DNA of 64,000 nucleotides. Source: CAILKP01 sp038231815 (GTDB lineage Bacteria > Planctomycetota > Phycisphaerae > Phycisphaerales > UBA1924). Shown here piece after piece: positions 1-6,931 of this stretch. Location of the stretch: NCBI GenBank assembly GCA_038231815.1, contig JBBRKQ010000001.1, forward strand, positions 29,934-93,933. The letters are read 5' to 3'. The position numbers and the translations under genes were made by a program. The notes beneath the pieces are model-generated. The model worked only from the letters and a program-made list of their open reading frames with translations, searched no databases and was not told the DNA's origin. The first letter of the stretch is position 1; each line of letters begins with the position of its first letter.

Positions 1-795
1 CCGGGCAAGCGAGTCTGGGGCATCGGTGACTAGAGTGAGACGAGCATTTCGGTGTCGTGCCCGGACCAAAGGCCACGCGGCAACAAGCTCCTCAAACCCC
101 TTGCGCCGGTAGTAGTGCCCGGCGGAGAGCACCTCGGTGCCCTGGCCTGCAGCCGGCCCTGCCGAAACATCCTCGGCGACGACGCCGTTAGGGATCCACT
201 TAACGTTTGAGACACCCAGTGTGTCTGCAAGGTGCTTGCGCATCGGCTCGCCAACGACGAGCACGCAGCGCACCTGTGCGGCTATCTTGCGGTAGTACTC
301 GCCCAATCGTGTGCTAGGTTTCAGACGCATCACATCTTCAGCAGAGTGTTCGATTATGCAGACCCCGCTTGCGCATTTGCGTGCTGCTTTGACGCACGCC
401 AGGCCCCACGGCATGAGCCCATGAGCAAGAATCATGTCCGCCTCTGCTCTCACGCAGGCGTTGTGTACGGCAGGCTCCAGAGCCGTCGATGCGACCGTGC
501 TCAGGGAGCGTGGGCAATACGTGGCAACTGCCTGGCGGGCGACCTTTGGATAAGCAAACGCTGCGCGCGGCGAGTGGATCTGAACTCCGCGGATCGTGAA
601 CTGCGCGGGACGCTCGGCATGTCGTCGGAAGTGACCGCCCCTGTAGCCAAAGACGCGGGGGATGTAAGGAGCAGGAGAGAAAATGGTGGTCCGGCATCCA
701 GCCTCCGCCAGTGCCGCCGCCTGTGAGACGTGGTAGGCCCCCTGGCTCAGACGTGTAGGCCATGGGACGGTCATGGAGCATAAAAGCAGATTCAT
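1..795 (-). CDS. Glycosyltransferase family 4-like, 3' end beyond window
   Basis: The minus-strand frame is open from an ATG at 795 to the window edge (265 codons, no stop), so the gene is cut off at its C-terminus. It reads MNLLLCSMTVPWPTRLSQGAYHV at the start, a GT-B N-terminal fold beginning, and has the inter-domain IPNGV motif near residue 210 followed by LSAGHYYRRKGFEELVAAW, typical of the GT4 nucleotide-sugar domain. Its ATG overlaps the TGA of the upstream glycosyltransferase (ATGA, 792-795), so the two are probably translationally coupled. Expected to transfer a sugar during exopolysaccharide assembly in the cytoplasm. Donor and acceptor cannot be told from the sequence. Confidence 0.8.
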   Translation of the reverse strand, partial: MNLLLCSMTVPWPTRLSQGAYHVSQAAALAEAGCRTTIFSPAPYIPRVFGYRGGHFRRHAERPAQFTIRGVQIHSPRAAFAYPKVARQAVATYCPRSLSTVASTALEPAVHNACVRAEADMILAHGLMPWGLACVKAARKCASGVCIIEHSAEDVMRLKPSTRLGEYYRKIAAQVRCVLVVGEPMRKHLADTLGVSNVKWIPNGVVAEDVSAGPAAGQGTEVLSAGHYYRRKGFEELVAAWPLVRARHRNARLTLVTDAPDSLAR

Positions 796-1973
796 GAAAC
801 ACCTCGCGCGGAGCCGGCGTTGGTTGCCTCGTGATAGATTTCGCGCAGTCTGCTGTAGTTCGCTTCCGGTGTGAAGTGCCTCTGCCACGCTGCGCGCGCG
901 TGTACTCGCATTTTCGCCAGCGTCTCGGGACGTGAGAGCATGTCGCGGCAGGTATTTGCAAGGTCCGCGGCATCACCCGAGGTGAACAGGCGACCCGTGC
1001 ATCCCTCCTGAACAAGGGATGTCATCGTGCCCATCCTTGATGCCAGCACGGGCGTTCCTGCCGCGTAAGCCTCGATGATCGAGAGGCCGAACGTCTCGTA
1101 CCATTGCGAAGGAAAGATGACCACCGAGGCGTCCCGCATGAGCGTACCGATACGGGCCGAATCGGCTATGCCGAGGTAGCGGATTTTCCCGCCAGACTCG
1201 GCCGCGGCCTGTTCGACCTCAGTTCGCATCGGGCCATCTCCGGCGATTAGCAGTGGTGCACCTGCTTCATGCTGTCGCCAAGCACGCAGCATCGTGGCGA
1301 TGCCCTTCTCGGGAACAAGTCTGCCGGCGTAGAGCGCGTAGCCACCGTCGCCGCCACCTGGTCCGGCAACGTCGCCCACGAAGTTGGGCTTCACGCACAG
1401 CCGCTCCGGCGGGAGTCCCGCGCGCACAAACACCCCTCGCGAAAACTCGGTGAGGGCGATGTAGCGGTCAACCACCGTTTGATATGTACTGATGGCACGA
1501 TGCACCGTCAGCATGACCGCCACCGCGGCTGTTGCGGCGCGGCTGTTGCGGTAGCAAGCGTGCGTGATACCGGGGCTGGACAGGCTCGTTCCTAGGCAAT
1601 CCTCGCATACCTGTCCATCCCGGTACAGGATCCCTGATGGGCAAGCCAGTCTGAAGTTGTGCAGCGTCTGGACAACAGGAACACCTAGTCCCTTCGCCGC
1701 GTAATAGCCCGATGGGGAGATGCGGGGTAACGTATTGTGGAAGTGGGCCACTTCGGGCCGGAATCGGTGGATCACCTTTTTTAGGGCCCGGTAACTCGCG
1801 GCGTTCCACACAGTCTCTAGAGCTGCTGCGATTCCCGGTTTGAGACTGTCATTCTCAAGTTGAAACGTCTCAACATCGTCACCCTGAGAGCGAAGCAGTG
1901 CCCGTTCCCGCTCCACCACGGCGTCTTCGCCGCCGCGCTGCCGGTAACTGTTGTGTATCTGAAGAATTCTCAT
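792..1973 (-). CDS. Glycosyltransferase family 4 (exopolysaccharide biosynthesis)
   Basis: A 393-residue GT-B enzyme. The preferred start is MRILQIHNSYRQRGGED at 1973; an in-frame ATG at 1991 would add six residues and run into the divergent gene. Visible GT4 signs are the GGED donor/acceptor loop near residue 15, a cysteine-rich CPSGILYRDGQVCEDC segment near 120 often seen in capsule and EPS transferases, KPNFVGD, LYAGRLVPEKGI near 220, and FPSQWYETFGLSIIEAYAAGTP near 290 with the E-x7-E type catalytic motif. It overlaps the next transferase by 4 bp and diverges from the chain-length determinant gene. Likely works with the downstream polymerase genes on the same polysaccharide. Confidence 0.88.
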   Translation of the reverse strand: MRILQIHNSYRQRGGEDAVVERERALLRSQGDDVETFQLENDSLKPGIAAALETVWNAASYRALKKVIHRFRPEVAHFHNTLPRISPSGYYAAKGLGVPVVQTLHNFRLACPSGILYRDGQVCEDCLGTSLSSPGITHACYRNSRAATAAVAVMLTVHRAISTYQTVVDRYIALTEFSRGVFVRAGLPPERLCVKPNFVGDVAGPGGGDGGYALYAGRLVPEKGIATMLRAWRQHEAGAPLLIAGDGPMRTEVEQAAAESGGKIRYLGIADSARIGTLMRDASVVIFPSQWYETFGLSIIEAYAAGTPVLASRMGTMTSLVQEGCTGRLFTSGDAADLANTCRDMLSRPETLAKMRVHARAAWQRHFTPEANYSRLREIYHEATNAGSARGVS

Positions 1974-2006
1974 GGGGGGCTCCGAAACCACAGGGTTGAC
2001 TCACGA

Positions 2007-2022
2007 TGGCACACGCATTGCT
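2007..2022 (+). promoter_or_regulatory. Candidate sigma-54 (-24/-12) promoter
   Basis: TGGCACACGCATTGCT matches the sigma-54 consensus TGGCAC-N5-TTGCW with GG and GC exactly ten bases apart. Transcription would begin near 2033, just upstream of the ATGs at 2035 and 2041 of the chain-length gene. An NtrC-type activator is encoded about 2.5 kb downstream (4560-5921), which fits. I found no other TGGCAC-N5-TTGC match on the plus strand by eye. This is a sequence match only. Confidence 0.55.
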
Positions 2023-2034
2023 TTGTCGTGTGCA

Positions 2035-3306
2035 ATGGGCATGCCAGCTTCCAACCGAACCGTGGAGACCGAGCAACTCGCAACGTGGCATGAGCCTGTT
2101 CTCAGGATTCTGTATGATCTTGCGGTGCGCCAGCGGCTGATTGCGTGTTTCGTTGTCCTCGGTGTAGTTGCCGGATGTGTGATGTATGTTCGAACGCCGC
2201 CGTACTTTCGGGCTTCGGCCGTTGCGGTCTTGATGTCGCGGGAGAAGCCCGTGACGGGTGCATCGCTCGAACTCGGAACCATGAAGACCGAGAACGATGC
2301 GGCCGTACGCGGACCATCGGGTACGCTCATGCTCCCGCCGAATCCTAATTTGTATATCGAACTGATTTATTCTCGCGCTGTGCTGGAAGAGCTTGCCGCC
2401 CGCTTTCTCACGCGTTCGGCGGGCGACGTGGGCAGTGAGGCCTCTGATGAGGCGGTGGCCCGTCTGCAGAAGGCGATTCTTGTCAAGGGTACTGAAGAAG
2501 GCCTGCTCACGATCACCGTCACCGATGCCGATCGGCAGGTCAGTGCCGACATGGCCAACGCCATTGTTCGCGAGTGCGAAGCGGCCAGCAAGAAGATTGA
2601 GCGGCAGTTGGTGCTGCAGCAGGCCGGCTATCTCGACGGCGCGGTATTGAAGGCCGAGCAGGATGTTGAGCAAACGACCCGTGACTTTGAGACCTTCAGT
2701 ACAAAGCACCGCCTGATTGATCCGGTAGCAGAAGGTACCGAATCGCTGCGCATGATCCGTGAAGCAATTACCGCCCGCGAGTCGCTCACAGCACGCCTGG
2801 ATGGGTTGCTGGTTTCCCGTACTGATAGAGACCACGAGGTCAAGCGCCTCCGTGGCGAGATCGCATCGATCGATACACGCCTGGCATCCTCCCGTGACGG
2901 ATTCGCCGGGTCCAGACACGGTGATGGGCTTGCAGCGCTTATGGTGGAGCAGGAAGGGCTGAAGCAGAAGCTCCGCTACCGTCGCGATCTTCTCGGTACG
3001 CTCGAAGCTCAGGCCAGCATCTTCAGGCTTCGTGCTGAACAGCCCGCCGGTAGCGTTGCCGTGGTCCGGGTCGCGACACCCTCGGCCCTGCCGGCGGGGC
3101 CCAGCAAGAAACAGGTGTTCGGGATTCCCGTCTTCTGTGGTCTGGCCTTGGGCGTTTTAGTCGCGCTGCTTCACGCCCAGTGGTCACGCATCCGTAAGGA
3201 TCGGGTGCTCTCTGAATCCAGCGATCGGCTCATTGCAGCCGCTGTGCCGGACAGGCTTCGCCGCTGGCACCGAAGTTTGTTGCAGAGGGAGCGGGCCGCC
3301 GTATGA
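2035..3306 (+). CDS. Wzz/GumC-like polysaccharide chain-length determinant
   Basis: About 420 residues with the layout of a polysaccharide co-polymerase: an N-terminal membrane segment (LIACFVVLGVVAGCVMYV, near residue 35), a long periplasmic region with coiled coil (residues 160-320), and a C-terminal membrane segment (VFGIPVFCGLALGVLVALL) preceded by the proline-rich PSALPAGPSKK motif typical of GumC/Wzz. No cytoplasmic tyrosine-kinase domain is present. An in-frame ATG exists at 1972, but it overlaps the divergent glycosyltransferase start and lies upstream of the sigma-54 site; 2035 or 2041 is preferred. The stop overlaps the next gene's ATG. It would control polymer length at the inner membrane. 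Confidence 0.78.
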   Translation: MGMPASNRTVETEQLATWHEPVLRILYDLAVRQRLIACFVVLGVVAGCVMYVRTPPYFRASAVAVLMSREKPVTGASLELGTMKTENDAAVRGPSGTLMLPPNPNLYIELIYSRAVLEELAARFLTRSAGDVGSEASDEAVARLQKAILVKGTEEGLLTITVTDADRQVSADMANAIVRECEAASKKIERQLVLQQAGYLDGAVLKAEQDVEQTTRDFETFSTKHRLIDPVAEGTESLRMIREAITARESLTARLDGLLVSRTDRDHEVKRLRGEIASIDTRLASSRDGFAGSRHGDGLAALMVEQEGLKQKLRYRRDLLGTLEAQASIFRLRAEQPAGSVAVVRVATPSALPAGPSKKQVFGIPVFCGLALGVLVALLHAQWSRIRKDRVLSESSDRLIAAAVPDRLRRWHRSLLQRERAAV

Positions 3307-4592
3307 ACGAAGATGCCCCGCAGCCTGTCGGGCCGCTTCTGGCTGAACCTGCCCCGTCAGGAGGCATGGTCACGCTGGCTGTACAGTGCGCGGTGGGCAT
3401 CTGGCTGCTGCAGGTTATCACCGGATTCCGCTTGCCCTGGTCGCCGATTGTCGTCACCGATGGCGACAGTGGCGCTGCGGTCCGCCAACTTGTGTTCACC
3501 GGTGGAGGCCTAATCGGAACGTTGTGGCTGTTCTTAAACGCCAGACTCGCTCATGTACTCCCCGGTCGCGGACCGGTTTTCGTGCTCGTTGCATGGACAA
3601 TGCTCTCAGCGGTGTACTCAATCGAGCCGGATCTTACAATCAAGCGATCGATTATTCTGGCGTTCTGTGTCACAATGCTCGTCGCCATCGTGACTTCAGT
3701 TCGGGATCCCCTCGCCGTGCTTGCCCGGTGGGTTACAGCGGCCACCGGTCTGGCCGCATGGATTTCAATCGCAGTCAGCATCGTACTTCCGGCGAACTGC
3801 TGGTCAATCGCAGAACGCCCCGGACTCGCCGGAGTAACCGGTCACCCCAACCAACTCGGTTCGATCGTCGGAATTGGTCTGCTGGTCTCACTGGGTATTC
3901 ACGCGCGTGGTTTGGAGGGCATGCTGGTATTGGTCGCACAGGTGGGCCTGGTACTGGCACTTGTCATGACCAAGTCCATGACTTGTCTGAGCTTCACCAT
4001 CATCGGTGTAGCACTGTTTCTTGTGCTGCGGGCAAGGCCAAAGTCGCTGATGACCGCGGCCGTGATCGCAGCCCCGGTCATCGCCGCCGCCGCGTGCCTT
4101 GGGTTCATGGCGATACGTGATGGCCTGCTCTCGGCTGCTGGAAAGGACGCTTCGCTCTCGGGACGTACCGAGTTGTGGCACGTCGTGCTCCAGCAGATCA
4201 GCGAGCGGCCAATCCTAGGGACGGGCTTCGGAGCGTTCTGGCGCGAGGGACGTGGCCGGGAACTCGTCGGCAATTGGAATCCCCGTCAGTCGCACGAGGC
4301 CTACTTTGATGTCATGCTTGACCTTGGGCTGGTCGGATTGTGCCTGGTTGCGGCCGTTATTGGCTCCGTCACCGTCGCGCCGGTTCTGGCCAGTGTTGCC
4401 CGCGGCGTGCGTCTGAGTCGTCAGAGCGCCGCCACCATCGCGATGGTGCTCGGCTTGTGCGGGTCGTACGGCCTTGGCGAGAGTTTCCTGCTAAAGACGG
4501 ACAAATTTCCGTTTTTCGTAGTGCTCTGGGTGGCCCTTGCGTTTTCGGCGAGGGTGACATCACTTGATACGCCGGTAGAGAGTCGCCAGTGA
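3303..4592 (+). CDS. O-antigen ligase / Wzy-type polysaccharide polymerase
   Basis: A 429-residue integral membrane protein with about ten to twelve hydrophobic segments. The Wzy_C signature is clear near residue 285: GRTELWHVVLQQISERPI followed by LGTGFGAFW, then SHEAYFDVMLDLGLVG. The family joins or ligates lipid-linked polysaccharide units on the periplasmic side. It starts inside the stop of the chain-length gene (ATGA at 3303-3306), so the two form a translationally coupled pair. Its last 33 bases overlap the end of the convergent response-regulator gene, an unusual tail-to-tail overlap of coding regions. Polymerase and ligase roles cannot be separated by sequence alone. Confidence 0.85.
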   Translation: MNEDAPQPVGPLLAEPAPSGGMVTLAVQCAVGIWLLQVITGFRLPWSPIVVTDGDSGAAVRQLVFTGGGLIGTLWLFLNARLAHVLPGRGPVFVLVAWTMLSAVYSIEPDLTIKRSIILAFCVTMLVAIVTSVRDPLAVLARWVTAATGLAAWISIAVSIVLPANCWSIAERPGLAGVTGHPNQLGSIVGIGLLVSLGIHARGLEGMLVLVAQVGLVLALVMTKSMTCLSFTIIGVALFLVLRARPKSLMTAAVIAAPVIAAAACLGFMAIRDGLLSAAGKDASLSGRTELWHVVLQQISERPILGTGFGAFWREGRGRELVGNWNPRQSHEAYFDVMLDLGLVGLCLVAAVIGSVTVAPVLASVARGVRLSRQSAATIAMVLGLCGSYGLGESFLLKTDKFPFFVVLWVALAFSARVTSLDTPVESRQ

Positions 4593-5921
4593 GATTCCGA
4601 GTATCTTTGCGGCATCGCGAGCCGAGCCGTTGGTCTGTTCCATGGCACGCTGAATCATGCGAGTTTCCATCTCTTCGAGCGTCACGATCGCCTCGCCAAG
4701 AACCGTGACCGTATCGGCCCTAGCTGTTGGCGCGGCTGTCATCGGCGTTCTTTGTCGCATTGTTTCCGGCAGCATCGTTACCTCGAGTTCGCGTGCATCG
4801 TTAAGCACCACAACCCGCTCGATTACCTGTCGGAGTTCACGGACATTGCCGGGCCACCCATACGCACCCAGTTGCGTGCTCGCCTCCGGCGAGATGCTCT
4901 CAAACTCACGGCCATACTTCTGAGCAAACTCGCGGAGGAAGGCGAACGCAAGCACGATGATGTCGTGCCCCCGCTGCCTCAGCGGCGGAAGTTCAATCGG
5001 GATCGTGCTCAGTCGGTAGAAAAGGTCTTCGCGGAAGCGTCCGTCCCGAACATCCTCGAGTAGATCGCGGTTCGTCGCGGCGATGATCCGCGCATCCGAC
5101 CGTACTTCTTCTGAGCCGCCCACGCGCCGAAAGGTGCGTTCCTGCAGGAAGCGCAGCAGCTTGGCCTGAAGATCAATCGGCATCTCGCCGATCTCATCAA
5201 AGAACAGTGTCCCATCCGCGGCCTGCTCGCAGAGTCCCTTGCGCTGCTTCTCAGCGCCTGTGAACGAGCCCCGCTCATGCCCGAAGAGTGTTGACTCGAC
5301 AAGCTCTCGTGGAAGCGCCGCCATGTTCACGCACACCAGCTCTCCCTTGCGTCGGCTCCAGTCATGCGCCGCCCGGGCCGCGAGTTCCTTGCCTGTTCCC
5401 GACTCGCCGAGGATCAGCAGCGTTGCGTCCGTCGGGGCCGCCATGCGAATGGTGTCCAGCACCGCGAGCACCGCCTCACTTTGGCCCTGCAGTTCAGTGG
5501 TTTCGTACCTCCCCGCGATCCGCTCTGCCCTGGCGAGCAGCCGCCCGTGGACGACGGCCTTTGGGACGGTTGCGTACAGCCGAGCTTCATCCAGCAGGGG
5601 TTTGGGCAGAAAATCAAATGCTCCTGCCTTGATGGCGCGCACCACGAGCGTGACGGCGGGCGCCGCAGTCGTCAGGATGATCGGCGCAAACTGAAATCGT
5701 GATTTGATTCTTGGCAGTTCGGTGAGGCTGTCGATCATCCCCAGTTGCCAATCGAGAATGATTGCAGATGGTGCTGGCCCCGGAGATGCAAGCGCATCAG
5801 TTAGCGTGGTAAATGAGTGGGACTTGATGTCGCGTTCTCTGAGCTGTCCCGCGCATATCGCACAAAAGTGCGGATCATCATCGATGATGTAGATAACGTC
5901 GGGCTGGGCGGGCTGAGGCAT
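4560..5921 (-). CDS. Sigma-54-dependent NtrC-family response regulator
   Basis: 453 residues in three domains: a receiver domain (1-120; acidic pocket D15/D16, phospho-acceptor D57 in IILDWQLGM, K in FLPKPL), a sigma-54 AAA+ domain (about 140-370; Walker A GESGTGKE, the sigma-54 contact loop GSFTGA, Walker B GTLFFDEIGEM, R-finger region FREDLFYRL) and a C-terminal Fis-type helix-turn-helix (AAKILGISLATLYRRIK). It would activate sigma-54 promoters when phosphorylated. No partner histidine kinase is visible nearby. Its place beside the exopolysaccharide genes and the sigma-54 site at 2007 recalls the PrsR regulators of PEP-CTERM/EPS systems, but that link is inference. Confidence 0.92.
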   Translation of the reverse strand: MPQPAQPDVIYIIDDDPHFCAICAGQLRERDIKSHSFTTLTDALASPGPAPSAIILDWQLGMIDSLTELPRIKSRFQFAPIILTTAAPAVTLVVRAIKAGAFDFLPKPLLDEARLYATVPKAVVHGRLLARAERIAGRYETTELQGQSEAVLAVLDTIRMAAPTDATLLILGESGTGKELAARAAHDWSRRKGELVCVNMAALPRELVESTLFGHERGSFTGAEKQRKGLCEQAADGTLFFDEIGEMPIDLQAKLLRFLQERTFRRVGGSEEVRSDARIIAATNRDLLEDVRDGRFREDLFYRLSTIPIELPPLRQRGHDIIVLAFAFLREFAQKYGREFESISPEASTQLGAYGWPGNVRELRQVIERVVVLNDARELEVTMLPETMRQRTPMTAAPTARADTVTVLGEAIVTLEEMETRMIQRAMEQTNGSARDAAKILGISLATLYRRIK

Positions 5922-5930
5922 CAGGCCATT

Positions 5931-6446
5931 CTATCTCCGAATGCGATCTACGTTGATGCGAAAGACCTCGCCTTCAGCCCGCAGCACAATGAGTGTGCCG
6001 CCGCGGCTGGTCGAGCAGAGGTCGACAGCGGCCGACCGAATGGGTCACTGCCCGGTAACTGCCATCCGATCGCCGCGCCCGAGGTCACAGGCCACGTGAA
6101 CAGCTCGGGCGTTTTGACTAGCAGTCGATCCTGTTCGAAGTTGGGCCCAAGTGGTTGGGGCATGTGCGGTTTTTGTGCGGATGATCGATGAGGATACCGA
6201 GCAGTTGAATTCCCAGCAGATCGCATGCAATTTGCCAGTTGAAGCACTTAATGGCGGGGACGAAGATCTGCGGACCGATGGACTCTTCAGGGTCGTGGGT
6301 GGGTTCTCAGCTGATTCCAGCCGAACGAGCACCACGCGGCGAAAGGTGGTTGGCGCAACGCCTCGGAGCTGCAGGTAGAACTGAGCTTGCGCATCTCCGG
6401 CGATGTCAAAGTGGTATCGGACATCATCGGGATTGATCGTACGCAC
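5931..6446 (-). pseudogene. Probable decayed gene with in-frame stop
   Basis: One minus-strand frame reads MRTINPDDVRYHFDIAGDAQ from 6446, hits a TGA at 6045-6047, then continues in the same frame as a plausible C-terminus (GTLIVLRAEGEVFRINVDRI) to a TAG at 5931. The middle section is Ser/Arg-rich in this frame but reads FVPAIKCFNWQIACDLLGIQ in another frame, so at least one frameshift is also likely. No family was recognised. The stretch from 6447 to 6931 holds other short open frames but nothing that I can support as a gene. Confidence 0.35.
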
Positions 6447-6931
6447 CGCAGGTCGTCCTTAACAAAATCATCGGATCGGCGAGAAGGCGTGGAAGTGGCT
6501 TCGGCTCATGCGCGGTTTGGCAAACGATCTGTCTGCAGTGTCCAACCCCTCGATACGTGCTGATGATGACGCCCGAGGTCGCGGCCTTCTTGTTGATGAG
6601 CGCGACGGCGACGGCAACCACGCGTCAGATGCGATGAAGCTCTAGGCGCGGCAAGGGCAATGGCGAAAGTGGGCGAAGTGATACGATGCGAGGGATCAAC
6701 ATCTGCCGCCCATGCTGGTATTCCTCCAACGTCCAAAATCACGTTGGCGCTCAGCAGACGCCATATTCTTGGCTCCCACGCCCGCACACCCTCCAAGAAG
6801 CGTTCTATTGGTGTTCTGTCACTCGGATTGAATTACGAACGCCCCTTAGCACTTGCTTGCGGGTGTTTGTGTTTGGAAATCTGGTGAACAGGCCGATGCG
6901 GCTGGTTGTGCGGCTTGCAAAAGACCGGCAA

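Noticed and set aside
1879..2919. 346-codon minus frame over the chain-length gene
   Set aside because: Composition and lack of homology; the plus frame has membrane helices and the GumC proline motif.
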